From: Bradyrhizobium murdochi
GTDB lineage: Bacteria; Pseudomonadota; Alphaproteobacteria; Rhizobiales; Xanthobacteraceae
Assembly (NCBI RefSeq): GCF_000472965.1
Contig: NZ_KI421483.1
Span: forward strand, 272,702 to 336,701
DNA length: 64,000 nt
Direction of reading: 5' to 3'
In this document: positions 8,690-17,798 of the stretch, in pieces
Numbering within the stretch: the first letter of the stretch is position 1
How the letters are laid out: every line of letters begins with the position of its first letter
Notes under the pieces: generated by a model
Database searches by the model: none
What the model saw: the letters and a program-made list of their open reading frames with translations, nothing else
What the model was told of the DNA's origin: nothing
Translations under genes and position numbers: made by a program

Positions 8690-10909
8690 ATGGACGCTCA
8701 GGCAAGCACCGCATCGCACACGGTCGAAAAATGGTCGCCATCGCCTGACGCCAGCGACATCGTCAAGAGCATCCATGCGATGCTGCACCCACGCAATATC
8801 GTGCTGGTCGGCGCTACCGACAAGCCCGGCAACTATGCCGAGCGCATCTGGAACAATCTGATCAAGTACGGTTACGAAGGCGGACTGTTTCCAGTCAACG
8901 CCAAGCGCGAAACGATCTGGGGCGTGCCCTGCTATAAGGATTTCGCGAGCCTGCCGGAGAAGCCCGATCACGTGCTGGTGCTGGTGCCGGCGCGCTTCGC
9001 GGTCCAGGTGATCCGCGATGCCGCGGCGGCGGGCGCGCGCTCCGCCACCATCGTCACCTCCGGCTTCAGCGAGTTGCAGGACGAGGAGAGCCAGCGGCTG
9101 GCGGTTGAATTGAAAGAGGCGGTGCGCGAAACCGGCCTTGCGGTCACCGGACCGAACTGCCTCGGCAATCTGAGCGCGGGCGAAAAACTGTTCACCAATA
9201 TCGACGACCGTATCGTCACTATGGAAGCCGGTCCTGTCGCAATTGTCGGCCAATCCGGCGCGATCGTGATGGCGATCCGGCAGACGCTGGAGGATCGCGG
9301 CGTCGGCGTCGGCTATATGGTGACGACCGGCAATGAGACCGGGCTCGAGACGCCGGACCTGATGACCTATTTTGCCGCCGACCCCTCGATCCGCGTTATC
9401 GTCGTCTATCTCGAAGGTGTCCGGAACACGAAAGTGTTCCGCGAAGCCTGCAAGGCCGCGCGGGCTGCCGGCAAGCCGGTCATCGCGCTCAAATTAGGCG
9501 CCTCCGAAGGCGGCCGCGCCGCCGCGATGGCGCATACCGGCGCGCTCGCCGGCTCGATCGAAACCTTTGACGCGATCTCGACCCGCGAAGGCGTGATCCG
9601 CGTCCGCGGATTGGACGAGCTGATCGAGACCACCGAATGTTTCGTCCATGCCGATCCGCCGAAGGGCAACCGGCTCGCCGCGGTATCGCTCTCCGGCGGC
9701 AAGCGCGGCCTGTTGATCGACGCGTTCTATTCGGCCGGCATGAACTTCGCGCCGCTCAGCCCGAATGCGACGGCACAATTGGCGCAGATGCTCGGGCCCG
9801 GCAGCATTGTCGGCAATCCGCTCGATGCCGGATTTGCCGCCGTGGTCGACCCCTCTGTCTACATCAAGTCGATCAAGATCATGATCGACGATCCCGACAC
9901 CGACATCGTCATCATCGACGCCGAATTGCCGAAGGCGCCGCACGAATTGCGCGAGCGCAATCTGCGCCTCGTCAACGAGATGGCAGGAACCGCTAACAAG
10001 CCCGTGGTCTATATCAGCGCGATGTCGATCGGATTCACCGAATTCACCAAGGCCCTGCGCAAGTCGCTGCCGAACGTCGCTGTGATGCAGGGCCTCGATC
10101 GCGCCGTCGGCGCGATCAAGTCGCTGATCGAATACGCGTCCTTGCGCAAGGAAGTGCCTGACATCGTCTCGAGCTCGAAAGCTTCCGCGCGCGCAATGCT
10201 GGAGAAGACGCTCAAGGCCGCCAACGGCGCCGCGGCGCTGGACGAGGTCGCGTCGAAGAAACTGCTAAAAGCCTACGGCATCCCCGTTTCGAAGGAAGAG
10301 ATTGCGCAGACCGCAGCGGAAGCAGTCAAGATCGCCAAGAAGATCGGCTTCCCCGTAGTCGCAAAAGTGGTCAGCGCCGACATCCTGCACAAGTCCGACA
10401 TCGGCGGCGTGGTGCTGAACCTCAACAGCGCCGCCGAAGTAAAGAAGGCGTTCAACGACATCACCGCGCGGGTGAAGAAGATCAAGAGCAAGCCGAAGCT
10501 CGAGGGCATCCTGATCGCGCAGCAGGTCAAGGCTGATCTCGAACTCGTGGTCGGCGCCTCGCTCGACGCCGAGATGGGTCCCGTGGTGCTGTTCGGCACC
10601 GGCGGGGTCGACATCGAATTGATGAAGGATGTCGCGCTGGCCGGCGCGCCGCTGGACGAAGCCGAGGCGAAACAGTTGATCGCCAAAACCAAGGCCGGCA
10701 TCAAGATGAAAGGCTATCGCGGCAAGCCGGCGCTGCACGAGCCTTCAGCCGTGAAGGCGCTGGTCGGCCTCTCCAACCTGATGGCGGACGCCGGCAACCG
10801 CATCGCCTCGATCGACGTCAATCCGTTTTTGATCAACAGCAAGCTCGGCGTGGCTGTGGATGGCCTGATCGTGCTGAATGCCGCCGCGAACAAGGCGGCT
10901 GGGAATTGA
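8690..10909 (+). CDS. ATP-grasp acyl-CoA synthetase (NDP-forming type)
   Basis: Single-chain CoA ligase, 739 aa, of the acetate--CoA ligase (ADP-forming) superfamily, which interconverts acid, CoA and ATP with an acyl-CoA through a phospho-His. Order of domains: CoA-binding Rossmann domain (about 30-160, MLHPRNIVLVGATDKPGNYA), succinyl-CoA-synthetase-like flavodoxin domains with VAIVGQSGAI, MAHTGALAGS and LSGGKRGLLIDA, and a C-terminal ATP-grasp domain (from about 510, YGIPVSKEEIAQ, GFPVVAKVVSADILHKSDIGGV, ending DVNPFLIN). ATG 8690 is preferred because it begins the conserved region; an upstream in-frame extension to 8558 looks like intergenic DNA. The substrate is not known; several relatives act on acetyl-, propionyl- or oxalyl-CoA. 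Confidence 0.85.
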   Translation: MDAQASTASHTVEKWSPSPDASDIVKSIHAMLHPRNIVLVGATDKPGNYAERIWNNLIKYGYEGGLFPVNAKRETIWGVPCYKDFASLPEKPDHVLVLVPARFAVQVIRDAAAAGARSATIVTSGFSELQDEESQRLAVELKEAVRETGLAVTGPNCLGNLSAGEKLFTNIDDRIVTMEAGPVAIVGQSGAIVMAIRQTLEDRGVGVGYMVTTGNETGLETPDLMTYFAADPSIRVIVVYLEGVRNTKVFREACKAARAAGKPVIALKLGASEGGRAAAMAHTGALAGSIETFDAISTREGVIRVRGLDELIETTECFVHADPPKGNRLAAVSLSGGKRGLLIDAFYSAGMNFAPLSPNATAQLAQMLGPGSIVGNPLDAGFAAVVDPSVYIKSIKIMIDDPDTDIVIIDAELPKAPHELRERNLRLVNEMAGTANKPVVYISAMSIGFTEFTKALRKSLPNVAVMQGLDRAVGAIKSLIEYASLRKEVPDIVSSSKASARAMLEKTLKAANGAAALDEVASKKLLKAYGIPVSKEEIAQTAAEAVKIAKKIGFPVVAKVVSADILHKSDIGGVVLNLNSAAEVKKAFNDITARVKKIKSKPKLEGILIAQQVKADLELVVGASLDAEMGPVVLFGTGGVDIELMKDVALAGAPLDEAEAKQLIAKTKAGIKMKGYRGKPALHEPSAVKALVGLSNLMADAGNRIASIDVNPFLINSKLGVAVDGLIVLNAAANKAAGN

Positions 10910-10920
10910 GTCACGGAATC

Positions 10921-11047
10921 CGTAGGGTGGGCAAAGCGACTTGTCCGCCGTAGCTCAACGAGCGAAGGCGGAAGCGTGCCCACCATTCAGTCCATCGACT
11001 TGGGAAGATGGTGGGCACGGCGCTAACGCGCCTTTGCCCACCCTACG
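10921..11047. repeat. Palindromic intergenic repeat, family C
   Basis: Begins CGTAGGGTGGGCAAAGCG, contains CGTGCCCACCATTCAG and ATGGTGGGCACGGCGC, and ends TTTGCCCACCCTACG. Further copies lie at 57961-58052 and 60188-60281. It fills the space between two convergent genes. Confidence 0.9.
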
Positions 11048-11059
11048 GCACCGAACAAG

Positions 11060-11821
11060 CTACAACCCGGCGCCCCACTTCTGCGCGGATTGCACTATCC
11101 AGTCCCGATACAGCGTCAGCGGCGTGACGCCGGTCATGCCGCCGCAGCCTGCGCTGCCGTTCGGCCCGGTCGACCAGCTCACCACGCCGACAATGACGAG
11201 ACCGCTTGGCTTGTCCTCGAACACCGGCGCGCCGGAATCTCCCGTGCAAGCGCCGAGCCCGTCACGCGTGCCCTGCCCCACCGGATCGACCAGCCGGATC
11301 TGCAGCGTTCCCGGCCGGCCGGTCGCGACCAGGCTGGCGAGGCGGATGGTGCCGCCGCTCTTGCCGTCGCCGCGGACAGTGACGCCGATGCCCGCGATCG
11401 TAAAACGGCTGCCGACGTTGATCGGGATATCAGGCAATCCGAGCGCGGCCGTCGTCTTTCCCTTGGGCGGCGCCGCCAGTTGCAGCAACGCGACATCCGC
11501 CGTCGCACGATGTCTTGATATCGCCTGCATATTGAAGCCAGGATGAATGGCGATGCTCTTCACGTCCTGCAGCGAGGGTTGCCTGTCTGCACCATATTCG
11601 ACGATCTTGTATTCCGCGCCGGGCTGCACGCAGTGCGCCGCCGTCAACACCAGCCTTGGCGCAATCAAGGCCCCGGTGCAGAAATTACCGCGCGATCCGA
11701 CGATGGTGATGATGGAGCGGGCCACACCTTCGGTGGACGGCGCACCACCGCCGACGATGGCATGGGCGGGAACGGAGAGCAGCAGCACCAGGCCGGCAGT
11801 CATTCGAGGCAGTATCTTCAT
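11060..11821 (-). CDS. Secreted trypsin-like serine protease (S1)
   Basis: Exported chymotrypsin-fold protease, 253 aa. A signal peptide (KILPRMTAGLVLLLSVPAHA) ends directly before IVGGG, the typical mature N-terminus of S1 enzymes. The triad is visible: His in LTAAHCV, Asp in ATADVALLQL, Ser in CTGDSGAPVF. Cysteines in NFCTGAL/AAHC and near the active Ser fit the usual disulfides. ATG 11821 gives the cleanest signal peptide; an in-frame ATG at 11857 is the alternative. No strong ribosome binding site is seen at either. It is divergent from the HAD hydrolase. The substrate is unknown. Confidence 0.88.
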   Translation of the reverse strand: MKILPRMTAGLVLLLSVPAHAIVGGGAPSTEGVARSIITIVGSRGNFCTGALIAPRLVLTAAHCVQPGAEYKIVEYGADRQPSLQDVKSIAIHPGFNMQAISRHRATADVALLQLAAPPKGKTTAALGLPDIPINVGSRFTIAGIGVTVRGDGKSGGTIRLASLVATGRPGTLQIRLVDPVGQGTRDGLGACTGDSGAPVFEDKPSGLVIVGVVSWSTGPNGSAGCGGMTGVTPLTLYRDWIVQSAQKWGAGL

Positions 11822-11929
11822 CGGCGCAGCAATAGCTTGTGCGGCGCGCATCGCCAAGCGCGGCGATCGGGCTGGTTCGGGCAGTCAATCCGTGTTAGCC
11901 GCTCCCCGGAGCGTTACTTCCGGCAGGAC

Positions 11930-12565
11930 ATGATGATCGAGGCAGTGATCTGGGATTTTGGCGGGGTGCTCACCACCTCGCCATTCGAGGCGTTCACGCG
12001 GTTCGAGACCGAGCGCGGGCTGCCGGCTGACATCATCCGGCGCACCAACGCCGCCAATCATTTGGAAAATGCCTGGGCAAAATTCGAACGCGCCGAGGTC
12101 GATATCGAAGCCTTCGACGAATTGTTTGCCGCCGAATCGCTGGCGCTGGGCGCGGCGGTTCGCGGCAAGGACGTGCTGCCGCTACTGTCCGGCGATCTGC
12201 GGCCCGAGATGGTCGAGGCACTGAAGCGCATCAAGGCAAGGTTCAAGACTGGCTGCATCACCAACAACCTGCCCGCCAACGCCATCGGCAGCCACAGCGG
12301 CCGCACGCTCTATGTCGCCGAAGTGATGGCACTGTTCGACCACGTCATCGAATCCGCGAAGATCGGTCTCCGCAAACCCGACCCGCGCATCTACCGGATG
12401 ATGGTTGAGACGCTGAAGGTCGATCCCAAGAAATGCGTCTATCTCGACGACCTCGGCGTCAATCTGAAGCCGGCGCGCGAGATGGGCATGACCACGATCA
12501 AGGTGGTCAGTGCGGCGCAGGCGATCACGGAGCTCGAGGCTGCCACCGGGCTGGCATTGCGCTAG
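11930..12565 (+). CDS. HAD-IA family hydrolase
   Basis: Haloacid-dehalogenase-superfamily hydrolase, 211 aa, probably a small-molecule phosphatase. The nucleophile motif is AVIWDFGGVLTTS, the form seen in the subgroup related to the N-terminal domain of soluble epoxide hydrolase. Motif II is CITNN, motif III the Lys in GLRKPDPRIY, and motif IV YLDDLGVNLKPA. The true start is ATG 11930 (or 11933) after GGCAGGAC; the open frame upstream overlaps the divergent protease and is not coding. No signal peptide, so it is cytoplasmic. The substrate cannot be inferred. Confidence 0.87.
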   Translation: MMIEAVIWDFGGVLTTSPFEAFTRFETERGLPADIIRRTNAANHLENAWAKFERAEVDIEAFDELFAAESLALGAAVRGKDVLPLLSGDLRPEMVEALKRIKARFKTGCITNNLPANAIGSHSGRTLYVAEVMALFDHVIESAKIGLRKPDPRIYRMMVETLKVDPKKCVYLDDLGVNLKPAREMGMTTIKVVSAAQAITELEAATGLALR

Positions 12566-12612
12566 GCGGAAAATACCGGAAAACTGCAGCCGTCCATGAG
12601 CAAGAAGTTTCC

Positions 12613-12664
12613 TTTTGACGCGTTTTCTTCACGCGAACCGGGATCCACTTCGCTCGAAAACGCT
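12613..12664. repeat. Dispersed repeat, family D (inverted copy)
   Basis: This segment (GACGCGTTTTCTTCACGCGA ... TCGCTCGAAAACGCT) is a near reverse complement of 40111-40163. It lies in the 172-bp gap before the MoxR gene. Confidence 0.75.
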
Positions 12665-12737
12665 ATTCGACGCTTGTCCTTTGCCTGGAACGCAGGCAGA
12701 ACACTCTGAAATCTATCCAGTTCGGAGTTGAAACCCG

Positions 12738-13685
12738 GTGGCTGATATCAGGCCTTCGGCCTCGATCGAGGCAGTGGAAAGCGGTCTTGCGGCGCAAGGC
12801 TATATTGCGAGCCGCCAGATCGCGACCGCGGTCTATCTGGCGCAGCAGATCGAAAAGCCCATTCTGGTCGAAGGTCCGGCCGGCGTCGGCAAGACCGAAC
12901 TGGCCAAAGCGATCGCCGCCTGGCGCGGCATGAAGATGATCCGCCTGCAATGCTATGAGGGGCTCGACGAGGCCAAGGCGCTCTACGAGTGGAAATACGC
13001 CAAGCAGCTTCTGTACACGCAGATCCTGAAGGACAAGCTCGGCGAAGTGCTCGGCGGCGCGCCGACGCTGGAAGCGGCGCTGAACCAGCTTCACGATTTC
13101 GGCGACGTGTTCTTCTCCAAGGAGTTCGTCGAACCGCGGCCGTTGTTGCAGGCGCTGGAGCAGCCCGCGGGCTGCGTATTGCTGATCGACGAGATCGATA
13201 AATCCGATGCCGAATTCGAATCGCTGCTGCTGGAAATCCTCAGCGATTTCCAGGTCACGATTCCGGAACTCGGGACGGTGATCGCGGTCGCGCCTCCGAC
13301 CGTGATCCTGACTTCGAACAGCGAGCGCGATCTTGGCGACGCGCTGAAGCGGCGCTGTCTGCATCTGCATATCGGCTTCCCCGAACAAAAGCTGGAAGAG
13401 CGGATTGTCGAAAGCCGGGTGCCCGGCATTTCGCAGACGCTGCGCCGGCAGATGGTGAGCTTCATCCACGAGGTGCGCACGCTCGACCTGAAGAAACTGC
13501 CATCGGTGAGCGAAACCATCGACTGGGCGCGCGTGCTGGTGCTGCTGCAGGCGCCCGAGCTTGGCCACGAGATGGTCAAGGACACGCTCAACGTTCTCCT
13601 GAAATACGAGGCGGATATCGAGGCGACCATGCCGCAGGTCTCTACCTTCATCGCCAAGGCCTCGCGTCAAAACGTCTTCGGGTGA
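12738..13685 (+). CDS. MoxR-family AAA+ ATPase
   Basis: MoxR-type AAA ATPase, 315 aa, a chaperone-like ATPase that usually works with a VWA protein in metalloenzyme maturation or complex assembly. Walker A is EGPAGVGKTEL, Walker B VLLIDEIDK, sensor I ILTSNSERDLGDALKRRC. GTG 12738 is the start, with GGAG upstream. The partner VWA gene begins 7 bp after the stop, so the two are co-transcribed and probably coupled. The pair resembles CoxD/CoxE, which mature the CO dehydrogenase active site in carboxydotrophs, and it faces a molybdenum hydroxylase gene tail-to-tail at 15076. That enzyme is a possible client (inference). Confidence 0.92.
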   Translation: MADIRPSASIEAVESGLAAQGYIASRQIATAVYLAQQIEKPILVEGPAGVGKTELAKAIAAWRGMKMIRLQCYEGLDEAKALYEWKYAKQLLYTQILKDKLGEVLGGAPTLEAALNQLHDFGDVFFSKEFVEPRPLLQALEQPAGCVLLIDEIDKSDAEFESLLLEILSDFQVTIPELGTVIAVAPPTVILTSNSERDLGDALKRRCLHLHIGFPEQKLEERIVESRVPGISQTLRRQMVSFIHEVRTLDLKKLPSVSETIDWARVLVLLQAPELGHEMVKDTLNVLLKYEADIEATMPQVSTFIAKASRQNVFG

Positions 13686-13692
13686 GGCGCGA

Positions 13693-15069
13693 ATGCGCGA
13701 GAACCTGCATCGCTTCTTTCGTGCGGCGCGGGGCGCAGGCGTCAGGCTCTCGCCGGCGGAAAGCATCGACGCAATGCGGGCCGTCTCCAAGGTCGGCTTT
13801 ACCGACCGCACCATCCTGCGCGACACGTTTCTGCTGACGCTCGCCAAGACGCAGGATGAGAAGAAGGCGCTCGGCGATTGCTTCGACCTGTTCTTCGACC
13901 AGCCCGAGCCGCAATCGCCGCCCGAAGATGGCAAGCCGAACGAGCAGGATGCGGACGGATCCAACGCGGCATCCGATTCACCAAGCGAGACAAGCGACGG
14001 GGACGAGCAAGCCGAAGGGCTTGGCGAACTCGCGCAAATGTTGCTGGCGCAGGATCGCAACCAGATTTCGGCTGCGATTGCCAACGCGGCAAGCGCGGCC
14101 TCGCTGTCCGACATCCGCTACTTCACGCAGCGCGGCATCTTCTCGGGCCGCATCCTCGACCAGATGGGCATCCAGCGCCTGCGCGACGATCTCGATCATC
14201 TCGCGGCGACCAACCCGGCGCTGGCGGAGCGGCTGACCAACGCGCTGGATGGCCTGCGCGGCACGGTGCGCGACACCGTCTCGCAGGCGCTGATGCTGTA
14301 CGGCCGCGAGGAAGCGGAAAACTTGCGCAACGAAATTTTGCGCAATGCCCCGCTGTCGCGGATCGAGCCGCGGCAGGTCGAGCAGATGCGGCATCTGATC
14401 CGCCAGATCGCGCGCCGCCTGCGGGAGCGCTATTCCAAGCCGCGTAAGCGCCAACGCCGTGGCCATCTCGACGTCCGCCGCACCATCCGCCGCAACGCCG
14501 CCTGGGGCGGTGTGCCCTTCCTCACCGCGTGGAAGCGGCGGCATCGCGACAAGCCGAAGATCGTGGCATTGTGCGACGTCTCGGGCTCCGTGGCGCGGGT
14601 TTCGGATTTCTTCCTGCTGCTGATCCACAGCCTGCACGAGGTCGTGGACGACGTCCGCTCGTTCGCGTTTTCAGGACACCTCATCGAAGTCAGCGACATC
14701 CTGGAATCCAAACCGCCGGAAGAAGCGATGGCCGAGATCATGTCCAAGGTAGGTTTCGGCTCCTCCGACTACGGCAGTTCGCTTGCTGACTTTGAGGATG
14801 AGTGGATGAGCGCGATCACGCCGCAAACCACCGTGATCGTGCTCGGCGATGCCCGCAGCAATAATCTCGATCCGCGCGCGGATATTCTTCGTCGAATTGC
14901 CGAACGGTCGAAGCGACTGGTCTGGCTCAATCCCGAGGGACGCATGGCCTGGGGCTGGGGCGATTCCGAAATGCCGCGCTATTCGACCTTCTGCACCGTC
15001 GTCCGCCAATGCGCGACCGCCAAGCAACTCGAACGCGCGGTGTCCGACATCGTGGCGAGCTATCAGTAA
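13693..15069 (+). CDS. VWA-domain CoxE-like protein
   Basis: 458-aa partner of the MoxR ATPase. A helical N-terminal region is followed by a low-complexity acidic linker (about 75-110, rich in Asp, Glu, Ser, Pro). The C-terminal half carries a CoxE-like VWA domain with the MIDAS motif CDVSGSV and the later LGDARSNN. The protein is soluble. GAGGCG lies just before ATG 13693 and the gene follows the MoxR stop by 7 bp. CoxE-like proteins act with MoxR/CoxD ATPases in cofactor insertion; here the nearest candidate client is the molybdopterin subunit encoded convergently, with only 6 bp between the stops. Confidence 0.9.
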   Translation: MRENLHRFFRAARGAGVRLSPAESIDAMRAVSKVGFTDRTILRDTFLLTLAKTQDEKKALGDCFDLFFDQPEPQSPPEDGKPNEQDADGSNAASDSPSETSDGDEQAEGLGELAQMLLAQDRNQISAAIANAASAASLSDIRYFTQRGIFSGRILDQMGIQRLRDDLDHLAATNPALAERLTNALDGLRGTVRDTVSQALMLYGREEAENLRNEILRNAPLSRIEPRQVEQMRHLIRQIARRLRERYSKPRKRQRRGHLDVRRTIRRNAAWGGVPFLTAWKRRHRDKPKIVALCDVSGSVARVSDFFLLLIHSLHEVVDDVRSFAFSGHLIEVSDILESKPPEEAMAEIMSKVGFGSSDYGSSLADFEDEWMSAITPQTTVIVLGDARSNNLDPRADILRRIAERSKRLVWLNPEGRMAWGWGDSEMPRYSTFCTVVRQCATAKQLERAVSDIVASYQ

Positions 15070-15075
15070 CCGCCT

Positions 15076-17304
15076 TCACGCATCGATCGCTTCCTTGATG
15101 CGCTTGCGCGTCAGCGGCAAATTCCGCAGTCGCTTTCCCGTGGCGCTGGCGATGGCGTTGGCAATCGAGGCCGCCGCCGGGCCCTGCCCGGTTTCGCCGC
15201 TGCCGAGGAACGGCTGCCCCGGCCGGTCGATGATGTGAATGTCGATGCTTTCTGGCACTGAATTGAAACGCAGGATCGGATAGGTCTGCCAGTCGATGCT
15301 GGTAATCCTAGTGTCGTCAAACGTTACGCTTTCATACAGCGTCCAGCTCATCGACTGCACGATTGCGCCCTCGATCTGGTTGATCAGCCCGTCCGGATTG
15401 ACCACCTGGCCGCTATCGACCGCCGCCGCCGCACGGATCAGGCGCGGGCGACCGGTCTCGCGGTTCACCTCCACTTCGGAAGCGACGGCGCAATAGGCGG
15501 CCAGATTCTTGTAACGCGCAAAGGCAAAGCCGTAACCGCGATCCGGCGGCCGTTTTTGATCAGGCTTCCATCCGAAGGCTTGCGCGGCCTTTTCGATCAC
15601 GTCGCGGCCGCGCTGATCGTCGAGATGTTTCAATCTGAACTCGACCGGATCGGCGCCGGCGAGAATGGCAAGCTCATCGATAAAGCTCTCGATCGAGAAC
15701 ACATTATGGTAGGCGCCGAGCGCGCGCATCGCTGAAATCCGCAAAGGCATCGCGGCAATGAAGTGATGCACCACACGCGCATTGGGGAAATTGTAGAACG
15801 GGATTGCGTTGCGGTCGCCGCCGCCTTCCGGCAGCGGCAACGGCCTCGGAGCCGGCACGGCAAAGGGTTGCGCCATGTGCTGCGCCGCCAGCATCGACCC
15901 GGCGCCGCCCGGCCGCATCGAATGCGTATTGCTCCAGACATCGAAATTCCAGTCGGCAATCCTGCCATTGTCGTCGAGTGAGGCCTTGAGCTTCGTCACC
16001 ATCGCCGGGCCGAACGGCTCCCAGGCATGTTCCTGTTCGCGCGTCCAGTGCACGCGAACGGGCCGGCCGGGTAACGCACGGGCGATCAACGCAGCGTCGG
16101 CTGCGGCATCGTCGGCGCCGTTGTGGCCATAGCAGCCGGAGCCTTCGACATGGATCAGGCGAACGCTGGCCGGCGGCAAACGCAGCATTTCGGCGATGCC
16201 CTGGCGATCGGGATAGACGCCTTGCGTATGCGTCCACACCGTTATCGCACCATCGACGAATTGTGCCACCGCGCAGGACGGCCCAATCGATCCGTGCGCC
16301 TGATAGGGCCGCGTGTAAGTCGCCTCGATGGTCTTGTGGGCCGCGACCGCGGCATTGCTGCGCTCGAAGATCGTCGTGTCCTGCGAAGGCAGGCTGGTCA
16401 ACACGTTAAGCAGATCATCCTGCTTCGGCAGGCTTGCGGTTTCCTTCCATTTGGCGGCAGCGGCAAGCGCGTTCATCGCCTTGATCGACTGGAATTCCTT
16501 TTCGGCGACCACGGCCAGGAAATTGCCGTCACGCACGACCTTAACGACGCCGGGCAGTTTCTCGACGGCGGCGGTATCGCATTCGGTCAGTTCCGCGCCG
16601 TAGCTCGGCGGCCGCACGACGCGGGCATGCAGCATCCCGGGCAGCCGCATGTCTTGAACATAGGCCTCTCCGCCGGTCACTTTTGCGGGGATGTCGACGC
16701 GCGGCACAGGCCGGCCGATCACCTTGAACGTCGCGGGGTCCTTCAGTTTGGACGTCGGCTGCGCCTGAACATGTAACATCTCGCCTGCGACGAGTTCACC
16801 ATACGACAGGCGCTTGCCATCCGGCGCGATCACCGCGCCGTCTGCCGTGCGCAGGCTCTCGGCCGGCAGATCAAGACGCCTCGCCGCTTCCGCGATCAGC
16901 AGCGCGCGGACCTGCGCTGCCGCGTTCTGGATCGCGGTGCCGCTGTCTTTCATCGAATTGCTGCCGGCCGTATAGCCTTCGTTTGCGGTCAGGCGCGTGT
17001 CCGCCGTCGTCACCTTGAGAGATTCAAAGGCGATATCGAGCTCCTCGGCCGCGATCTGCTGAAACGCCGTCTTGAAGCCCTGGCCGAGTTCGGCCTTGCC
17101 GGTGAACACCTCGACGCCATTGGCATCGATACGGATCCACGCGTCGAGGTAGGGCGATGCTTTCAAGCTGCCGGGCGGGCTCGGTGCGGAAGCCGCGGGC
17201 GCGTCTTGTTGCTGCGCCAAGCCGCTGCCGAGCGAGAAGCTGACGATCAGCGCGCCGCCGCCTGCCAGCACGCGACGGCGATCGATGATGAGCGGGGCGT
17301 TCAT
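15076..17304 (-). CDS. Molybdopterin-binding subunit of a periplasmic aldehyde/isoquinoline-type dehydrogenase
   Basis: Large subunit (742 aa) of a xanthine-oxidase-family hydroxylase of the IorB type. An N-terminal twin-arginine-like leader (DRRRVLAGGGALIVSFSLGSGLA) points to Tat export with folded cofactor. It shows the MoCo motifs typical of the family, including GYTAGSNSM, GCYGHNGADDAAADAAL, RALGAYHNVFSIESFIDELA and the C-terminal GSGETGQGPAAA with the catalytic Glu. GGGAG lies upstream of ATG 17304. The start overlaps the stop of the 2Fe-2S gene by 4 nt (ATGA), so translation is coupled. With the cytochrome upstream it forms a membrane- or periplasm-linked oxidoreductase. The substrate is probably an aldehyde or N-heterocycle, not determined. 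Confidence 0.9.
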   Translation of the reverse strand: MNAPLIIDRRRVLAGGGALIVSFSLGSGLAQQQDAPAASAPSPPGSLKASPYLDAWIRIDANGVEVFTGKAELGQGFKTAFQQIAAEELDIAFESLKVTTADTRLTANEGYTAGSNSMKDSGTAIQNAAAQVRALLIAEAARRLDLPAESLRTADGAVIAPDGKRLSYGELVAGEMLHVQAQPTSKLKDPATFKVIGRPVPRVDIPAKVTGGEAYVQDMRLPGMLHARVVRPPSYGAELTECDTAAVEKLPGVVKVVRDGNFLAVVAEKEFQSIKAMNALAAAAKWKETASLPKQDDLLNVLTSLPSQDTTIFERSNAAVAAHKTIEATYTRPYQAHGSIGPSCAVAQFVDGAITVWTHTQGVYPDRQGIAEMLRLPPASVRLIHVEGSGCYGHNGADDAAADAALIARALPGRPVRVHWTREQEHAWEPFGPAMVTKLKASLDDNGRIADWNFDVWSNTHSMRPGGAGSMLAAQHMAQPFAVPAPRPLPLPEGGGDRNAIPFYNFPNARVVHHFIAAMPLRISAMRALGAYHNVFSIESFIDELAILAGADPVEFRLKHLDDQRGRDVIEKAAQAFGWKPDQKRPPDRGYGFAFARYKNLAAYCAVASEVEVNRETGRPRLIRAAAAVDSGQVVNPDGLINQIEGAIVQSMSWTLYESVTFDDTRITSIDWQTYPILRFNSVPESIDIHIIDRPGQPFLGSGETGQGPAAASIANAIASATGKRLRNLPLTRKRIKEAIDA

Positions 17305-17798
17305 CGGGCGCTCCCGTTTGCTGCTGGTAACGCATCCGCCGTGTCCATCAGCCGCGCCGCGCGATGCACTGCACGCAGAATCCGCATATGGGTGCCGCAG
17401 CGGCACAGATGCGGTTCGAGCTCGGCGCGAATTTGCTCGTCGGTCGGTTTCGAATTCTTCTGCAGCAAGGCCTGCGCCCGCATCATCATTCCCGGAATGC
17501 AATAGCCGCATTGCGCCGCCTGCTCTTCCATGAACGCCCGCTGGATCGGCGCGGGCTCGGCGATCGTGCCGAGCCCCTCCAGCGTCGTCACCTGCTTGCC
17601 TTCGAGCAGCACCATCGGCATGACGCAGGACAGCACCGCCTTGCCGTCCACGATTACCGTGCACGAGCCGCATTGTCCCAACCCGCAGCCGTACTTGGCG
17701 GCATTGAGCTTGAGGTCGTCACGCAGCACGTAGAGCAGCGGCGTATCCGCCTCCGCGTCGACCTGATGCTCACGGCCGTTGACCTTCAATGTCATCAT
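17301..17798 (-). CDS. (2Fe-2S) subunit of the periplasmic molybdenum hydroxylase
   Basis: Small iron-sulfur subunit, 165 aa. The plant-type ferredoxin cluster is held by CGLGQCGSC with a later Cys in AVLSC (about residues 40-65). The second cluster is in the helical domain with CGYCIPGM and CRCGTH. It transfers electrons from the molybdopterin site towards the cytochrome. The start is ATG 17798 or the adjacent in-frame ATG 17795; the cytochrome gene's TGA overlaps this ATG. It has no leader of its own and is expected to be co-exported with the large subunit. Confidence 0.93.
   Translation of the reverse strand: MMTLKVNGREHQVDAEADTPLLYVLRDDLKLNAAKYGCGLGQCGSCTVIVDGKAVLSCVMPMVLLEGKQVTTLEGLGTIAEPAPIQRAFMEEQAAQCGYCIPGMMMRAQALLQKNSKPTDEQIRAELEPHLCRCGTHMRILRAVHRAARLMDTADALPAANGSAR

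Noticed and set aside
11543..11929. N-terminal extension of the HAD hydrolase frame
   Set aside because: It is antisense to the signal peptide and catalytic region of the S1 protease, and the HAD motif starts only at 11930 after a ribosome binding site.
12663..14114. 483-codon minus-strand open frame over the MoxR and VWA genes
   Set aside because: It is antisense to well-supported genes; composition (Arg/His/Gln-rich) is typical of shadow frames in GC-rich DNA.
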